Shown: piece by piece, positions 43,880-57,430 of the stretch
Layout of the letters: the number at the start of each line of letters is the position of its first letter
Numbering within the stretch: position 1 is the first letter of the stretch
Assembly: GCF_018446385.1 (NCBI RefSeq)
Contig: NC_055987.1
Location: 31,812,202 to 31,876,201, forward strand
DNA: 64,000 nt
DNA from: Zingiber officinale
Lineage: Eukaryota > Streptophyta > Magnoliopsida > Zingiberales > Zingiberaceae
Reading direction: 5' to 3'
Made by a program: the position numbers and the translations under genes
Notes under the pieces: model-generated
What the model was told of the DNA's origin: nothing
Seen by the model: the letters and a program-made list of their open reading frames with translations, nothing else
The model's database searches: none

Positions 43880-44330
43880 ACATAAGTGAATCAAATCGAG
43901 CCGAATATATAGAAAAAATTAAGGTTCGAAATAGATATATTCGAGTTCGAGCTCGATTCGAGGTTCGAAAAATTAAATACTTTTAGTTTGAGGTCGGTTC
44001 GAATTAGGGTTCAGATTCGAATTTGGCTCGAAAAATTCGAACATATTTACGAACTATTCTAATTATTGCTCGAAAATAGATACGTGAAGGACTCAAAATT
44101 TATTTATTTAATATATATATTTAACTTATATTAATAAAATATTAAGGTTCGCGAGCGCCTCGCGAACTATCGAACAATATAATTTGGACTTGAGTTCGGC
44201 TTGAAAAAAGTTCGAACATGTTTGTATTTGGCTCGAATTCAATAAATCCGAATATGAATCGAATTTTTTTCGAGCCGGCTCGAAATCTAAAAGCTCGCAA
44301 GCTAGCTCGATTTGTTTGCAGTCCTAGTCT
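43880..44330. repeat. Degenerate TTCGAGCTCGA-rich dispersed repeat
   Basis: Dense words such as TTCGAGCTCG, GGTTCGAA and TCGAGCCGGCTCGA, many self-complementary. The right end reads GCTCGCAAGCTAGCTCG and then TTTGCAGTCCTAG. Similar worn text recurs at 47640-48320. No coding; class unknown. Confidence 0.5.
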
Positions 44331-47300
44331 CCCCTGCCCAGAAAATCCTGAACCAGAGGATCTGGCCTCGTGTCCAACATGTATACCGACTCCCACTTTT
44401 CGATTTGTTAGGTATTTCTCAATTACCTCATCTTCGCAGTCGACATGATCTATGACGTTCTTTGGGGGCAGATCCTCTAGTCCATACAAAAATAAATTAG
44501 GAGATAGACCACTTACAATTTACGATCAGATCGTGGCTTAGATCCGACCATAATTGATTATGATCCTTTTTTGGATTCACCGTCTCTCATGTTATAATTT
44601 GGATTGAGATGGATGGCCGAAAACATCCGACGGTGGACAAGTGATCATTCAACCAGCACCGAGCAAGGGGCGGCCTCCAAATGGCCTCCGGCGACCTGGC
44701 CCAATCTAAATTATAACCTAGGAGTGGCAACCAGACGGATCTGGGCTCACGATCTTTGCCCCCATCTTCCGGTCCTTCCTCAGCCAGAAGGGTGGAACCT
44801 CCTCCGATAAGAGGTACTGCTTCTTATCTCCGCCTTGCTTCTTTACCTTGCGTCTGGTTGTTTCGGAGTTTGTTTTCGTCATTTGATTAGCTTGGTCTGG
44901 TAATTTACTTGAGCGATGGAACATACAACGAAAGTATTGGCTTACTGTGGAAAGTGTAGATCTCTTGCTGCTTCGGCAATCAATTGTTTTGTTACTGGTG
45001 TAATTAGCCCTGTTAATATTGTTTTACTTGTAAGGGCATAACAGTGCTGTCCTTTTGTTTAATTCATGCGATCATGTAATATGCATATTGAAAGGTTCGT
45101 ATTAATCTGACGGCTGGTCATCAAATTGAAGTTCTCATCTTTATGAATTGTTTGGGCAGTAAGAAAGTAGGAATAGGATAAGGGAGGAGAAAAGAGTGTT
45201 TTTTTCATGTTAGGTTAGATATAGGTAAAAAAAAATTCATTACCCTTTCATTTTTGGATGGAAAATAATGTGATTCCTTCTCTCTAGCAGAGATCAAATT
45301 GTTTATAACAATAAAGTTGATGTAATGTTGTTCTAATTACAGAGATCAAGTTGATAAATCATGCCATTAGTCTTTGTGAAAGAGTTATCTAAAGGAAAAT
45401 TAAGAGATTTGGCTTTATATTTAGACGATTAATCAAAGGTACTATTTTTTATAAGCCAATTAACGGAAAATTATAGAGAAAGAGAAGCATTTGCATATGG
45501 TTTTTTTTATCAAGTTAGCTTATGATAGAGTCCCTAAACAACTATTGTACTTAATTTTGGAGAAGAGAGAAATCATGCACACGCACTCGATCAATCTTTA
45601 AGAAGAACTAATGAAAGGAGAATTAAGAGATTTGACAACCATTTCAATTTGGTTTCATGTTTGATAGTAATAGACCAGGATCATTTTACCAGACCGTAGA
45701 GTAGAATTAAGAAACAAATGACTGATCTCTTACTCTTCTTCCTTTACACCATGAACAAGAGATTCTGTGCCAACCAGTTATGAGCTGGCCGCTGAGCTAG
45801 CTATAGCCTTCTTGGATTCCATGCCAATTAGGCTATTGAAGGCAGAAAAGGGCCATATGCTACTCACTCTAACCTGATGACTCACAGGAAAGACTTATAT
45901 TATGCTTCATGGATGTAGCACCTTAAGATGTTGTTCAGGGTTCCTACCCTTCAGTGAAAACCTGTTGTCAGCTGTAAAAGTTCTCTAATCTTTATATGCT
46001 TCTGTTCTTTAGAAGGGGAAGAGGGAACATGGGAGAGATTATTAACTACAGTATGAACACGATGCTAAGGCAAACCCATGGAGATATGCCTTTATCAAAG
46101 AGAAAAGAAAAGTAGACACTATGTCATTTAATTTTATTGCATTGGAATTAGAAAAGACTACACTATATACCTAACTTTTCAATAGATTTTGTATGAGAAA
46201 AAGTTATTCTGTTCCATTGAAAACAAGGGAACAATTCTGTTCATAAGAACAAAGAGAAGCGGTTCTATTCTTTACCTGATAAGTACCAATACATAATGAG
46301 AGGATTACTCCTACTTTTGGGAAACAAATACACAGATACTTATTTATCATTCTGGCGATTGATACATCCTTGCATTTTTTTTGGGTTCCTCACTTCACAT
46401 CATATGACACTGTTTCCTTTGCTTTAAATAGGAAAACTGAAGAGATGAAACCAAAGGAGCACAAACCAAGTCGAGTGAGAACAAGCCCGTGATGACAGAA
46501 TGATCACTGATGATCTAAAAGTCCAACTGCATAGCATATGACTAATTCACATGTAATGCTTAACTGAATAACGTTATCATGTATTGGTTTCCTGCTACTA
46601 CATTTTTAACTTTTCCTCAAGGGACTCATTTTCTTTTGATAATTTTGAATAGCTTTGTTTCTATGATGATTGCCCACTATTCAAGTTGGTTGGATCAAAG
46701 TAATTTTTTTTAAACTGCTTATTAGTATTTGCAGTGCTCAAAAGTAGGCTTCAAGGTGTCCATGGAATCCCAGTAGTGGGGTGGTTTAGTGTATCATGTT
46801 TTTAGAATTGGAACACACATGCTTTAGGGGCAGAATTAACTTCATATTTTGCCGTATGGAATGAAGCTTAATGCTGGATTTGGGGTATTTCATATTTATC
46901 AACATGAAATCTCAGACTCGGTAAGGGGATTTCTGTAAAGATGGGTTTTCAAAAACTTGTAGCTTGTTGAACATGAATTTGCATGGAGGAATCTGCTGCT
47001 TGCTGATTTTTCAGACACGCCTCTGATTTGCAGATTGTATCAGATTTTCCAGAGCTTTGGATTTTGCTTTGGCAGATGGAACCCCACCCGCACAGAGTTT
47101 TGGCACGTATTGGCACGGAACTGCTGGTCAATTGTACAGACCTTATGTCGGAGATATGCAGGGTATTTTTTTTTTTTAAAAAAAAAAATCTAATTTTGAT
47201 TTCGGAAATTAGTACATAGACTATAAATAAATTCAATATTGTTTATACTTAATTTAATAAAAATTTATTTATATTAGTAGGTTAATCAAATAAATGAACT

Positions 47301-49315
47301 TTGAATAATTTATTAAATAAAATAAATAATTTTGAACATAAGTGTTTAATTTGTCGATATTAAATTGTGAATGGTTGTCTGTAAATAATATTTTATTATA
47401 TTTATGATAAATAAATAAATAAATAAGTTCAATGACTAATTAAATAATTTTAAAATTATAAAAAAAAATTCGGAATGAGTTTAAATTAAATTTGAATAAC
47501 TGTTTAATTCATTTGAAATTCCACTTGGTTTGATATAATTAATTATTTTATTATCTTATCAAACTTACTTACCATATAAATTTGACTTGCTTCATCGGCA
47601 TAGAATCAGATATCTTCTACTAGGAGTAAGCAAAAGTTTAACTAAAATAAAATAATTTATCAGATTTAAAATTTTGGTTCAGTTTGAATAATTTGGTTCG
47701 ATTTTGATTTTAAAATTCTTAATTCAATTAAATCAAATAAATTAAAATTTAGCACATGTCTTTATATATATGCATGAGCACCTCGAGGATGTATATATTA
47801 ATCGGATATTCAAATCAAGTATGAGTAGAATTCTTGATATCTTATTCGTGACTTTTTTAAATTGGTTCGAAAAATATTTAATTCGTATTTAAAATTATTG
47901 AATTTAAGTTGAACTCGAACATGTATTAACTGGGTATTCGAATCATGTATGAGTAGAATTCTCGATATCTTATTCACGAATTTTTTGAACTGGCTCGAAA
48001 AAATTTGATTCGTATTCAAAATTATTGAATTTGAGCCGAATTCAAACATGCACAATAATTTTTTTAGCCGAATTCGAACTCATAATATTTATTCAATTGT
48101 TCATGAGTCACTTGTGAGTCGAACTCGAATCAAATTTTATTTTATTTTTACACAATTTTAACTTAAATATATTCAAATTAAGATTTGAATAATTTAAATC
48201 AAATTTAAATTTAAGTCATTTGGAATTTTAGTTCAAATATGTTCGTATTTCAGTTAAAATAATTCAAACTCGAACTTGAATTTTATTTTGAATTAAACTC
48301 AAGTCAAAATTATCTATATGTTTAAATTTTGAATATCATATATATTTTTTAAGCTTGAATTTAAATATTAATATTTTCATATTATTCGATTTGTTAACAT
48401 CTTAGTGCTTATCTTACAGTATCATGTGTATTTTTTTTAAAATTTTTTAATAAACTTTTTAGTTTTAATATTATAAATAAAAACATAAACCCTAAAAATT
48501 AAATCATAAATTTTAAACCTTACACTTTTAAAAAAATATATAAATGGTGCTTATTAAGCACAATAAGTAGGTGATATATATATATATAATTTTATTAAAT
48601 TTATCTCCATATCAGATTTTTTTTATTATTTGATCATGTTTAAAAATATCATCCATATCCTTCTTTATTTTACTTTGGATCATAAAATCATTTTATCTTG
48701 ATATTTTTTTATCATCGGACAGATTAAATTATATCTTAAGGATACCTTACACATTATAAAAATATTTTACACATTTAAAGATATCATGATCATCCGATCA
48801 GTAAAAAAAAATATAGGGACAAATTAATTTTTAGATCCAAACTCAAGAATTAAAATTCGTCCATATCTCCTTTAGTCGGGGAAATTATCGTCCCTAATGA
48901 GATTTGCAACCATATTTTATTTTGCAGTAAATTTATATCTATGCGAAATTTTAAATGAAATTACGTTACCTTTTCTTTTCCTTAAAAAAAACAAAAAGAG
49001 AGAGAGAAAAAGCGACCGGCCCTCATCGGATTCGGTTGGACCGTATTGTGGTCGTGGTTGGATCTGAGCTGAGTTCCAACAGGTTAAACCCGATTTGGAT
49101 TCGCCGCCGCCCGTCGGATTGGATTCATGTCCGGAGCACGCCCTCAATCCCTTCCATTTCGTTTACTTCTACCAAAAATAGAGAATCGAAGCTCAGCTCG
49201 GCCCTCAAATCTCGGTCGCGTCCTCCACTTTTTCGCGATCGAGCGCCGCTTTTGAATCCCTTCCTCGTTTCTAGCGAGAAATCCCTCTCTAACTCCGCGG
49301 TACCTGTCTCCGAGG
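44331..49315. other. Intergenic region; no supported gene
   Basis: About 5 kb before the Alfin-like start. A GC-richer stretch at 44600-44830 ends in a possible donor (AAGAGGTACT) and could be an untranslated first exon, but I cannot connect it to coding sequence. 47160-47190 is a T-run/A-run. 47640-48320 is TTCGAA/CTCGAA-rich worn repeat. The last about 300 bp before 49316 are the likely promoter and 5' leader of the Alfin-like gene, starting with a GA-rich run (GAGAGAGAGAAAAAG) near 49000. Confidence 0.45.
47798..48051. repeat. 127-bp tandem duplication
   Basis: Two adjacent copies begin ATTAATCGG (47798) and ATTAACTGG (47925) and share TATGAGTAGAATTCT, GATATCTTATTC and AAAATTATTGAATTT. 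They are diverged by substitutions. They lie within TTCGAA-rich worn repeat sequence. Confidence 0.75.
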
Positions 49316-52300
49316 ATGGATGCCGGCGGCGGAGGAGCGTACAGCTCTCGCACTGCCGAGGAGGTCTTCCGCGACTTCAGGGGACGGAGAGCCGGGATGA
49401 TCAAGGCGCTTACTACTGGTAGTTGTTGCTCCAGTGCCTTCGTTTTGTGTTTTGACCGGTTCATTTGACTCCTTGTCTTGCGTTTCTCTTTCCCTTCGCC
49501 CGAATTGACTGTTCTTTTACTGCTTTTTCGTGATGCAGATGTAGAGAAGTTTTATCAGCAGTGCGATCCGGGTACCAATTTTCCTCCTTTTATTTTCCTT
49601 TCTCTCATAGCAGTTCGATATGGCTAGGGTTACCGTACAATCAGTTCCAAGCGCGCTATCCCTTGATTTTTCGTGTCCTTTCCATCTCGAGTTATTTGTT
49701 CAATGGTTGATGCGGATTTTATCGTTTCCTCTGTTGGTTTTCTGATATGGAATCAGTGACAGTTTTTTGAGCTTGTGTTAGCTAGTTTATGCTTTAAGGT
49801 GCTCCTTTGTTTTCCATTCATAGTCAGTGCAATTTCAACTTCTTTTACTGCGCAAGTCTGTTTGATTGTGTTTATGATAACTTTGTTCTGTGATTGCAAG
49901 TGAATTATGAGATTAATACTGCTTCATAAGCATGTTTATAAGATGATTTTCCATTATTGATTGGCGTTTGGGCTTGTCTTGCAGTCCACCAGATTCATAT
50001 TCTTTAGTTTTTTTTTTAAAAAAAAATATTGAAGAAAAAACTGAAAAAAAAAAAAAATCAAAGTAGATGAGAATGGAAGCAAACTAGAAATTATTAGTGC
50101 ATGACTACATGATAAGATGCATATTCTGTGAAGACGGTTACAAGGTACAGCTGAGATATTTAGTCATAATAAAAATGCCTTATTTCCTGAATATCATGTC
50201 ATTAATACAGTACAATATAATTCTCAAAAACCATAAATATGGATAACTTGTCGTCAGGTACGTGCTACTCTAAAGTAGTATACTATAACATTGTTATATT
50301 ATATGTATACATAGTATACATTGTTAGGAGGGAATGACAGAAGGGAATTCCTAGTACCTTCATATGGTCTTTACCACTCTGGCTGGGATGTTCAAATCCA
50401 TTTTCATGGTAAATGAGCCCAATATGTTAGCAACTTGATCATTTTCATGCTTGGCTTCAAAAAATTAAATTATGTAAATATATTTGGCAAAATTCAATTT
50501 CTTTTTCCATAGTAGATGAGCCAAATATGTTAGCAACTTGATCATTTTCACGTTTGACTTCCAAAAATGAAATAATGTAAATCAATTTGACCATATTCAG
50601 TTTCATTTTCATAAAAGATGAGCCAAATATGTAGCAACTGGATCATTCTGATTTTATTTTCATTATACTTCCTCTTCCCATGATGGCTTTGCTCCTTACA
50701 ACAAAACAAACACAACGGAGTTTGCTTAACTCAATTCCATTAATACAAATTTCAAGTAATGGCAGGTTCTTATAGTCAAACCAGCCAATTCAGACCTTTG
50801 TGGTTTCATTCGGTTGGCGGATGTCTGAAAAAATACTAGGTTAAATTATTAGTCTTGAGGTGCACATAATTATAAGAAGATAGAAAAGATATAGAACTAC
50901 AAGAGCCAACCATAAACAATTCAAAGTAAGTTGAGTTTACATATTTCAGCCAAGACTAGAGTGCATCTATGAACGGAGGATGAGGAAATCGCCTAATAAG
51001 AGACACGAAGATGTAACAGATGGCATATAATCTAATTTCGTGCACAGAAGACAAACTCCAACACTCCCACACCTTGCATCACAATACAAGAGTGGTCAGT
51101 TCATTCATAGTATCTCTCTTTTTCTCTTATGTATCTCACTCCTTTAGAGTTACAAGACCTTCAGGGTCTGGCTGTATGTTCAAGAGGACATAAACAACAA
51201 GAAATAGAGAAAGTCAACTAGCCAATTTAGCCTTGAGTTAACAGGTTTTATTTTGACCCAAATCCGAGCCCAACTCCAAGAAATTTCATCAGTGTTGTTG
51301 GGTTACAAATTTTTATGGCTTGATGTTTTACATTGGTCTGGTAGCTTGATTGCATTCCAGATCCAATGATATTGAACAAAATTTAGCTGTAATAACACCC
51401 TGTTCTGTCTAGATATATAAACCTAAAAGCTTCCAGATTGAGCATGTGCGCTAAATATTCACAAAGTTGTGATTACAAAAACCTGTGAAAAACCAAACTA
51501 TGATTCAGCTAGCATCGACTGAGATTTCTATATCTATACTTTAGTTTCATCATCTAGTGATTCTAGGTTGTGTGATAGGCCCTAGGTTTTGTCTTAGCAC
51601 ATAGCAGTAGTAAAAGGCTAAGGTCCAAATTGTTTTGGTTGGGATATTGTACATTCTAGTGCCTCTAACATCACTTGATGAGGCTGGAAACCACTTTAGC
51701 ATAGCTTGCTATAAGTCATTGTTTCAAACAATGAATATGTAGATCCAACTCTTGTACTTTCAGAATGCAGAATCACCTCCACCATAAGACCAATGGTGGA
51801 ATCTTCATATCTTTTAGTGGAAAACCATAAACATACAAGAAGACCAAAAACAAATTTAATGTGGATAAGCAAGTCTACTCTACAAAGATAATCCAAATTT
51901 ATATAATATATTTGAGAAAAATATAATTAAAATCAGACAAACAGTATGCACATATTGTACAAAGGCCTTTATAGCTATCATATGCTTCTCTTTGAACACT
52001 GATAGAGAAACAAAGGAAAAAACCCCCTTAAGAAATTGAGAATCTTCTCCTTTAATATAAAATCCTCCACTCTATGAGCAAATATGGTAATCCATGGCCC
52101 CTAATTGCATCCCAATGTGTTTCCTAGGCTTTGGAATGCTTCACCAGTGACAAAATCCAGAGCTGCCTCGAAATTCAGCAAAGTACCCATTTCCGGCTTC
52201 TACAACCATAAAAAGTTGTTGCAAAACTCTAAATGTAGTTATTACTACAGCTAAGTCTTTTAACTGGGCCATTGGACCAGCCTGTAAATGGACCCAACAA

Positions 52301-54373
52301 TCTTGACTTAGAAATGTCACCTTTATTTCATTTGATTGGTTTATTACCTACTATGTCTTGTTTTCTACAAGGCTACAATGAGGAGCCATGTTGTATGGTA
52401 TATGTTGAATTTTGATCTTCTCTACTGTATATGCAGAAGCATGGAATCTGGTTCTTGCAGGGTATTTCTGCAACTCAATTGTATTCTGAACTTTTATTAT
52501 TCATTGAGCCAAATATGACCATGCTAATCTGACTGTCTTTGCAGAAAAGGAGAACTTGTGTCTTTATGGACTTCCGAATGAGACTTGGGAAGTAACCTTG
52601 CCTGCTGAAGAAGTACCTCCAGAACTTCCTGAGCCAGCTTTGGGAATTAACTTTGCAAGAGATGGTATGGAAGAGAAAGATTGGCTTGCGCTAGTTGCAG
52701 TCCACAGTGATGCATGGTTACTTGCTGTTGCATTCTATTTTGGGGCCCGCTTTGGATTTGATAAGGAATCCAGGTAAGTTAATCTGACTTGAATTATGTT
52801 AACACCTTGAGTTGGAACATCATTTGTCCATTCAAATTTTCTTATAAACGCATTAAATCTGCGGAGTTTTTTCATTAGGTTGTCCTGCACCTGGATTAAC
52901 AATGGGCTGTTGATAGTTCTTGGCATTTTCAACTTCGAAAATGCTTCTAGATTGGTGCACTGTGTTTGGCCTTTATAGCTTGCAGCATCATTTTTTTCAG
53001 GAATTCATTGCACTATTTTTTCCAATTACCATGGATTAATTTCCTTAATTCTGTTTAGTGTCAGCATTTTAATGTAGATTCCTTCGTGCATTTTTTAATT
53101 TTCCATGTTGTTTACATTAACATAGTTATTCTTCATCTGTATGTGATCGTAGAAAGCTTTTGTGTTTTCTATGTGGCTGTTGCATACTTTACAGCTGGAG
53201 CTACTTCTGTTTTTTCTATGTGGCTGTTGTGCACTTTGTAACTGGTTGCATTTATTGTATTAAACATCATAGATATTCTTTGCAGAAATTAGGGTGGAAT
53301 GGTTTTTGGGTCTGAATAACTACAGTGTTGATGTTCATGATTTTTAGAATTACACTGGACAGGGATTGGATGATTGAAATGTGATCTTATGATTATGCAA
53401 TTTTTCCCAATCCTAACTCTCTTTATTATGAATCCTGATTAATTATAGCTCATTTTGTTTCTTAATGTGATGCAATTAGACCATACCATAATAAAATATC
53501 TTGCTAAATCCTATAACCTTTGCTGTCTATGATCCTGGGTATATAGTGGCTGTTCTTGGCTTACTGTGTTTCTCCTCATTATCTGACCATTTAAGTAATA
53601 GGTTTTCTTGGAATTTTATTATCCAGGGAGAGTTTGTCAGTATGTGTAATTGTTTGCCCGACAAGGCTTCTGTATTTTGGTTATCATTTTCATGGTTTAT
53701 CACTTCCTTTGAAGCCCACCACTTCTGTTCCTCACTAAAATTTCTTTAACACTAATAACCTGTTTTTCTTCTCTCAAAGGGTTTTATCCGGGGCTAGTCC
53801 TTAGGAAAGAAGTTGTTGAACACTTAGTGGTTAATTCCTTCCACTTTAACCTCCTTGGGTTTTAGCATTCTGATATTGTTTGCTCTGATATTATAACTAC
53901 TGCAGGAGGCGACTTTTTAATATGATAAACAATCTCCCTACCATATATGAAGTTGTAACCGGGGCTCCCAAGAAACCCTCAAAGGAAAAAACCTCAAATA
54001 GCAGCAGCAAAAGAAAAACAAGCTCTAGGATGGTAAGTTCTTTGTCACTCTTCGTGTTGCCTCTAACTTATATGCAGATTCCCAACAATAATAGTCTCAG
54101 CAGGGTGAGTCCCAGACTAAGGTAGCGAAGATACTCACTCCAAAGGAAGACGAAGACAGTGGCGCAGATGAAGAGGAAGACGAAGAGGAGCATGAGAACA
54201 CTTTATGTGGTGCATGTGGCGATAATTATGCCAATGATGAGTTCTGGATATGTTGCGATGTGTGTGAAAAGTGGTTCCATGGGAAGTGCGTGAAGATCAC
54301 GCCTGCCAGGGCTGAGCACATAAAACAGTACAAGTGTCCTAGTTGCAGCGCCAACAAGAGGGCTAGAGCTTGA
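49316..54373 (+). CDS. Alfin1-like PHD-finger protein
   Basis: Five exons: 49316-49418, 49539-49571, 52545-52773, 53906-54032 and 54104-54373; 762 nt, 253 aa plus stop. All introns are GT-AG, and each codon split across a junction restores the family consensus. The N-terminal Alfin domain runs from about residue 10 to 135 ([80 protein letters not shown]). A Lys/Ser-rich then acidic linker follows. The C-terminal C4HC3 PHD finger has [27 protein letters not shown] and YKCPSC, and the protein ends NKRARA. This family is nuclear: the PHD finger reads H3K4me2/3, and the proteins bind GTGGNG-type DNA and partner with PRC1 RING factors. Length and exon number are typical. Exon 5 has a tandem acceptor CAGCAG (54098-54103), so a form with one extra Gln is possible. 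Which member of the AL family it is cannot be decided here. Confidence 0.96.
50395..50660. repeat. 103-bp tandem repeat, 2.5 copies, in Alfin-like intron 2
   Basis: GATGAGCCAAATATG(T)TAGCAACT or close variants occur at about 50415, 50518 and 50620, 102-103 bp apart, followed by GATCATTTTCA. It lies inside the 2973-bp intron 49572-52544. Confidence 0.8.
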
Positions 54374-55116
54374 AGCAGCATATGTATCAACTACCAAGTG
54401 TTTAAATGGATCATCAGTAGTGTCAAGCAATCAATTGCATGCTGCAAGCAGCGGGCAACTTTAGGAATCCCATTGTTTCTTTGTGCCTCTTTAAGTAGAT
54501 TGTTAATTAGAGTTGTGATTAAGATTTAGAGCTCGTGTTAGGTAATCGTCAGTTCTCTTGGTTATATTAGGGTTTCAGATTAGCAAAATGCTGTATTTTC
54601 TACTAACATCAATTCAGCGTGTGTTTGGAGTGCGGCCCTCCTTGTGTTTTGAGTTAATTATAGGCCAAACTCTAAAGTATATGTTCACATATTTATAAGT
54701 TTGTTTTGAATCTTGCAAATGCTATAAAAATTCGAATTAAAATATAAAATTTTAAATATTTGTTAAAGAAAGTGTCAGTTTGTATGTAGTAGATTTTGAT
54801 GTCGTCTCGCGTATTTATTTCTGATTATAGAAATTTGTTATTTAAAATGAACAAATAATTTGATATCTATTATCTCTGAACTATTATTTTTTTTATATAT
54901 TTTTTTTTTTCATTTTGAGTTTCCTTTAGTTTTTGTAGTTATTGTCATATTTTGTCTCAGTTATTTGAGTTGGACTTAAATATGTTGCTGTCGCCTTAGA
55001 GGAAAAAAAACAATAGGTAACATCGATTCCTATTTAATCTTATTAAAATATTTTTTTTGTTATTATTTTATTTGATCTGTTAATACTTTATACTTTAACC
55101 GTGCATATTCTATTTT
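54374..55116. other. 3' flank of the Alfin-like gene
   Basis: The first about 300 bp after the stop are likely 3' untranslated region. Beyond about 54650 the sequence is AT-rich with no gene. It ends at a truncated gypsy fragment near 55117. Confidence 0.5.
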
Positions 55117-57430
55117 CTCAGGTTGTATCATATTTGACGTGTTATGCCTGGTCTCTTCTTTTCGAGTTGAAGGTCTGCCTAGATCGGTAGAGGTTCGGGT
55201 AGGACTGTAGTTTTGTCCCCTCTGAGATTGATGAGGGTGTGATTCAACCACCATCTTTTCTTCCTCCTTTCGTCCTGGTGGATCGGCATATATGTCGCCG
55301 ATCAAGAGATATGGGATCGGCGGCAGTATGCCCGTGGAACCGGCCTGCTAGCTATTGGTGTCAGGTCGTAGCAGTTTCGTGTATTGTACGTTGCCGACTG
55401 ATGGAAGGAACAGAACATTGGCGTCCACTCTTTGTCTTTTGCAGCCTTTGGACGATCGGTTGTCACATGCTGCACGACATGCGTCCTAAGTTTGTTGTGT
55501 GGCTGCGCTCCCTCCGATCGATGCCCCTTGGGAGACTGACGGTTGTTCGACGATCGCCGCTCAGGCGCTACTGCAGATTCGGCCGACACCTCCCTTCTTC
55601 TGGCCACTTGAGCTTTTTCCACGTTTATGTACTCTGTGGCCTTCCTTTGCAAGTGGTCGAAGTCCCTCGGTAGCTTCCGAATGAGCGATTGGAAGAACTC
55701 CCCTTCGGTGAGCCCCCGAGTGAAGGCGTTCACTAATACATCTAAGGAGACCACTGGGATGTCCATTGCTACCTGATTGAAGCGCTGGATGTAGACCCTC
55801 AATGCTTCCCTGGGCCTTGCTTCAGTGAGAATAAGGTTACGCTTGTCTTCTGGTCGCGACGGCTGCTAGCGAAATCGTATAGAAATGCCGCTCGAAAGTC
55901 CTTGAAATTGTGGATGGAACCGATTGACAATTTCTTGAACCAACGTTGCGCTGATCCAGAGAGGGTGGTGAGGAAGACCCGACACTTCACCCCATCGGTG
56001 TATTGGTGAAGTATGGCCGTGTTGTCAAATTTGGTCAAATGGTCATCCAAGTCGGTAGCTCTATTGTATTTTCCAATCGCCAGCGGAGTGTAGTGTCGGG
56101 GTAAGGGATTGTTCAGAATCCCTTGCAAAAATTGTTGATTAATCTGCTCGGACGAATCATCATCCCTTGGTGCCTTCCCTTTCCTTGCATCCCGAACGGG
56201 TGCATCGTCCGATGAAGATCCCCGATCCTTGTCCGCTCGGCTTCGTTCCTCCGATGGGGTCCTGAACAACGCTCGGTGAAAGGAGATTGGCGCATTGGGC
56301 GCTTCCCCATACATGATGGTCGGCTTCTTGTTATTCCCTCGAGCGGATATTTGGTCCGCTCAGTCACCGTGTTTAGCCTGTCGACCAACAGCTGATGCTG
56401 CGGGCTCCTGCGCTTGACGCTCGGTCAGCACCTGTTGTTGTTGCTGCTCCACTATGTTTGTCGCTCGGGCTTGTGTCAGTATGTCGAGCTCCTCTTGCAT
56501 CAGCATCACCGTGGTGAATCGTCCAACGTCCTCCCTCTTCTCATTCAGATGCAGGCTACATTCCCACAGACAACGCCAAAATGATCCTGTCCGAAAGAGG
56601 GAAGGTGGAAAGTTGCGAATGAGGCGGCTTCGCTAACAGGCTATAGACTTCACTCCGCTCTGCAAAACAAGTCACGTTAGTGCCGAGCCAGGTAAGGAGT
56701 CCCCGACGTTGGTTCTCCGACGCTCAAGTAAGTCACCGGAAGTGTAGAAGGAAAACGGAGCAACAGTAACGTAGGCGCAAACAGTGAATAACTCGTACCT
56801 CCGCCGGTAATAAACCCCCCCTTTATATAAAGCCCCGGCGGGCGACGAGCATGCTTTTCGAGGCATGAGCACGTTCTCCAATATGTCCTATGAAAGGACA
56901 TGCCAGGAAGGTACCTCTGACACCATATCTTAATAGGGCATACATATCCCTGACAAGACGATAGAAACTACCGTCGTATGATCTACCTATCGACCATGTC
57001 TCGTGTCAGCGGCACTATCTCCCAAAAAGATGTCGAGAGATACTACGGTGGTCCCGTTGTTTGGCCGAGTGGAGTAGCCATTCAGCTGGGACTTCTTCGC
57101 TCCACCATGGCGAAGTCCCGCTGCTTGGCCAAACAGGTTAGCCGCTCGATCGGGACTCCTCCGCACTATCAGCTTTAGTTGTTCTTCCCTGTGGTGACTA
57201 TGTAGTAACATGTCCTCTCCCGTTCAAACAAGATATCCGATATCCTTTAGCGTCCTGCTGCTCTGGACGAGAGGTCTGCTTGGGCATGTCTTTCGCTGGT
57301 CGGGCCCTGACTGACCCGATTGGCCGTTATAATCGCCCTCCGTTCGAACTTTTGACATCCGGATATTGATCACCTTAACTTTGACCTCCACCTTAGTAAT
57401 TGACCCCGTACAAGATGGGTCTCCCTCTAT
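55117..57430 (-). mobile_element. Truncated Tat-type gypsy 5' end (LTR plus gag)
   Basis: The minus-strand LTR spans about 57430 to 56582 (inner edge TGATCCTGTCCG, as at 11768), followed by a leader with AACGCCAAAATG at the PBS position and gag. Gag text such as LPRHYTPLAIGKYNRATDLD and CRVFLTTLSGSAQRWFKKL is a diverged relative of the gag at 10646-11722. Everything after the first part of gag is absent; the left edge near 55117 is approximate. A TATA-like TTTATATAAAG lies near 56820-56830. It is broken, with several breaks, and lies only about 750 bp beyond the Alfin-like stop codon. Confidence 0.8.
55302..56314 (-). pseudogene. Gag remnant of the truncated Tat-type element
   Basis: Minus-strand readings show the retrotransposon gag core (GILNNPLPRHYTPLAIGKYN; HQYTDGVKCRVFLTTLSGSA) and the later VNAFTRGLTEGEFFQSLIRK, then basic and low-complexity residues. 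Same family type as 10646-11722. No zinc knuckle was recognised in the preserved part. Confidence 0.75.

Noticed and set aside
44604-44810. Short GC-richer frame MRWMAENIRRW
   Set aside because: No recognisable domain; it could be part of an untranslated exon, but coding cannot be supported.
47028-47219. 63-codon frame MQIVSDFPELW
   Set aside because: It ends in a homopolymer T/A run and has no similarity I recognise.
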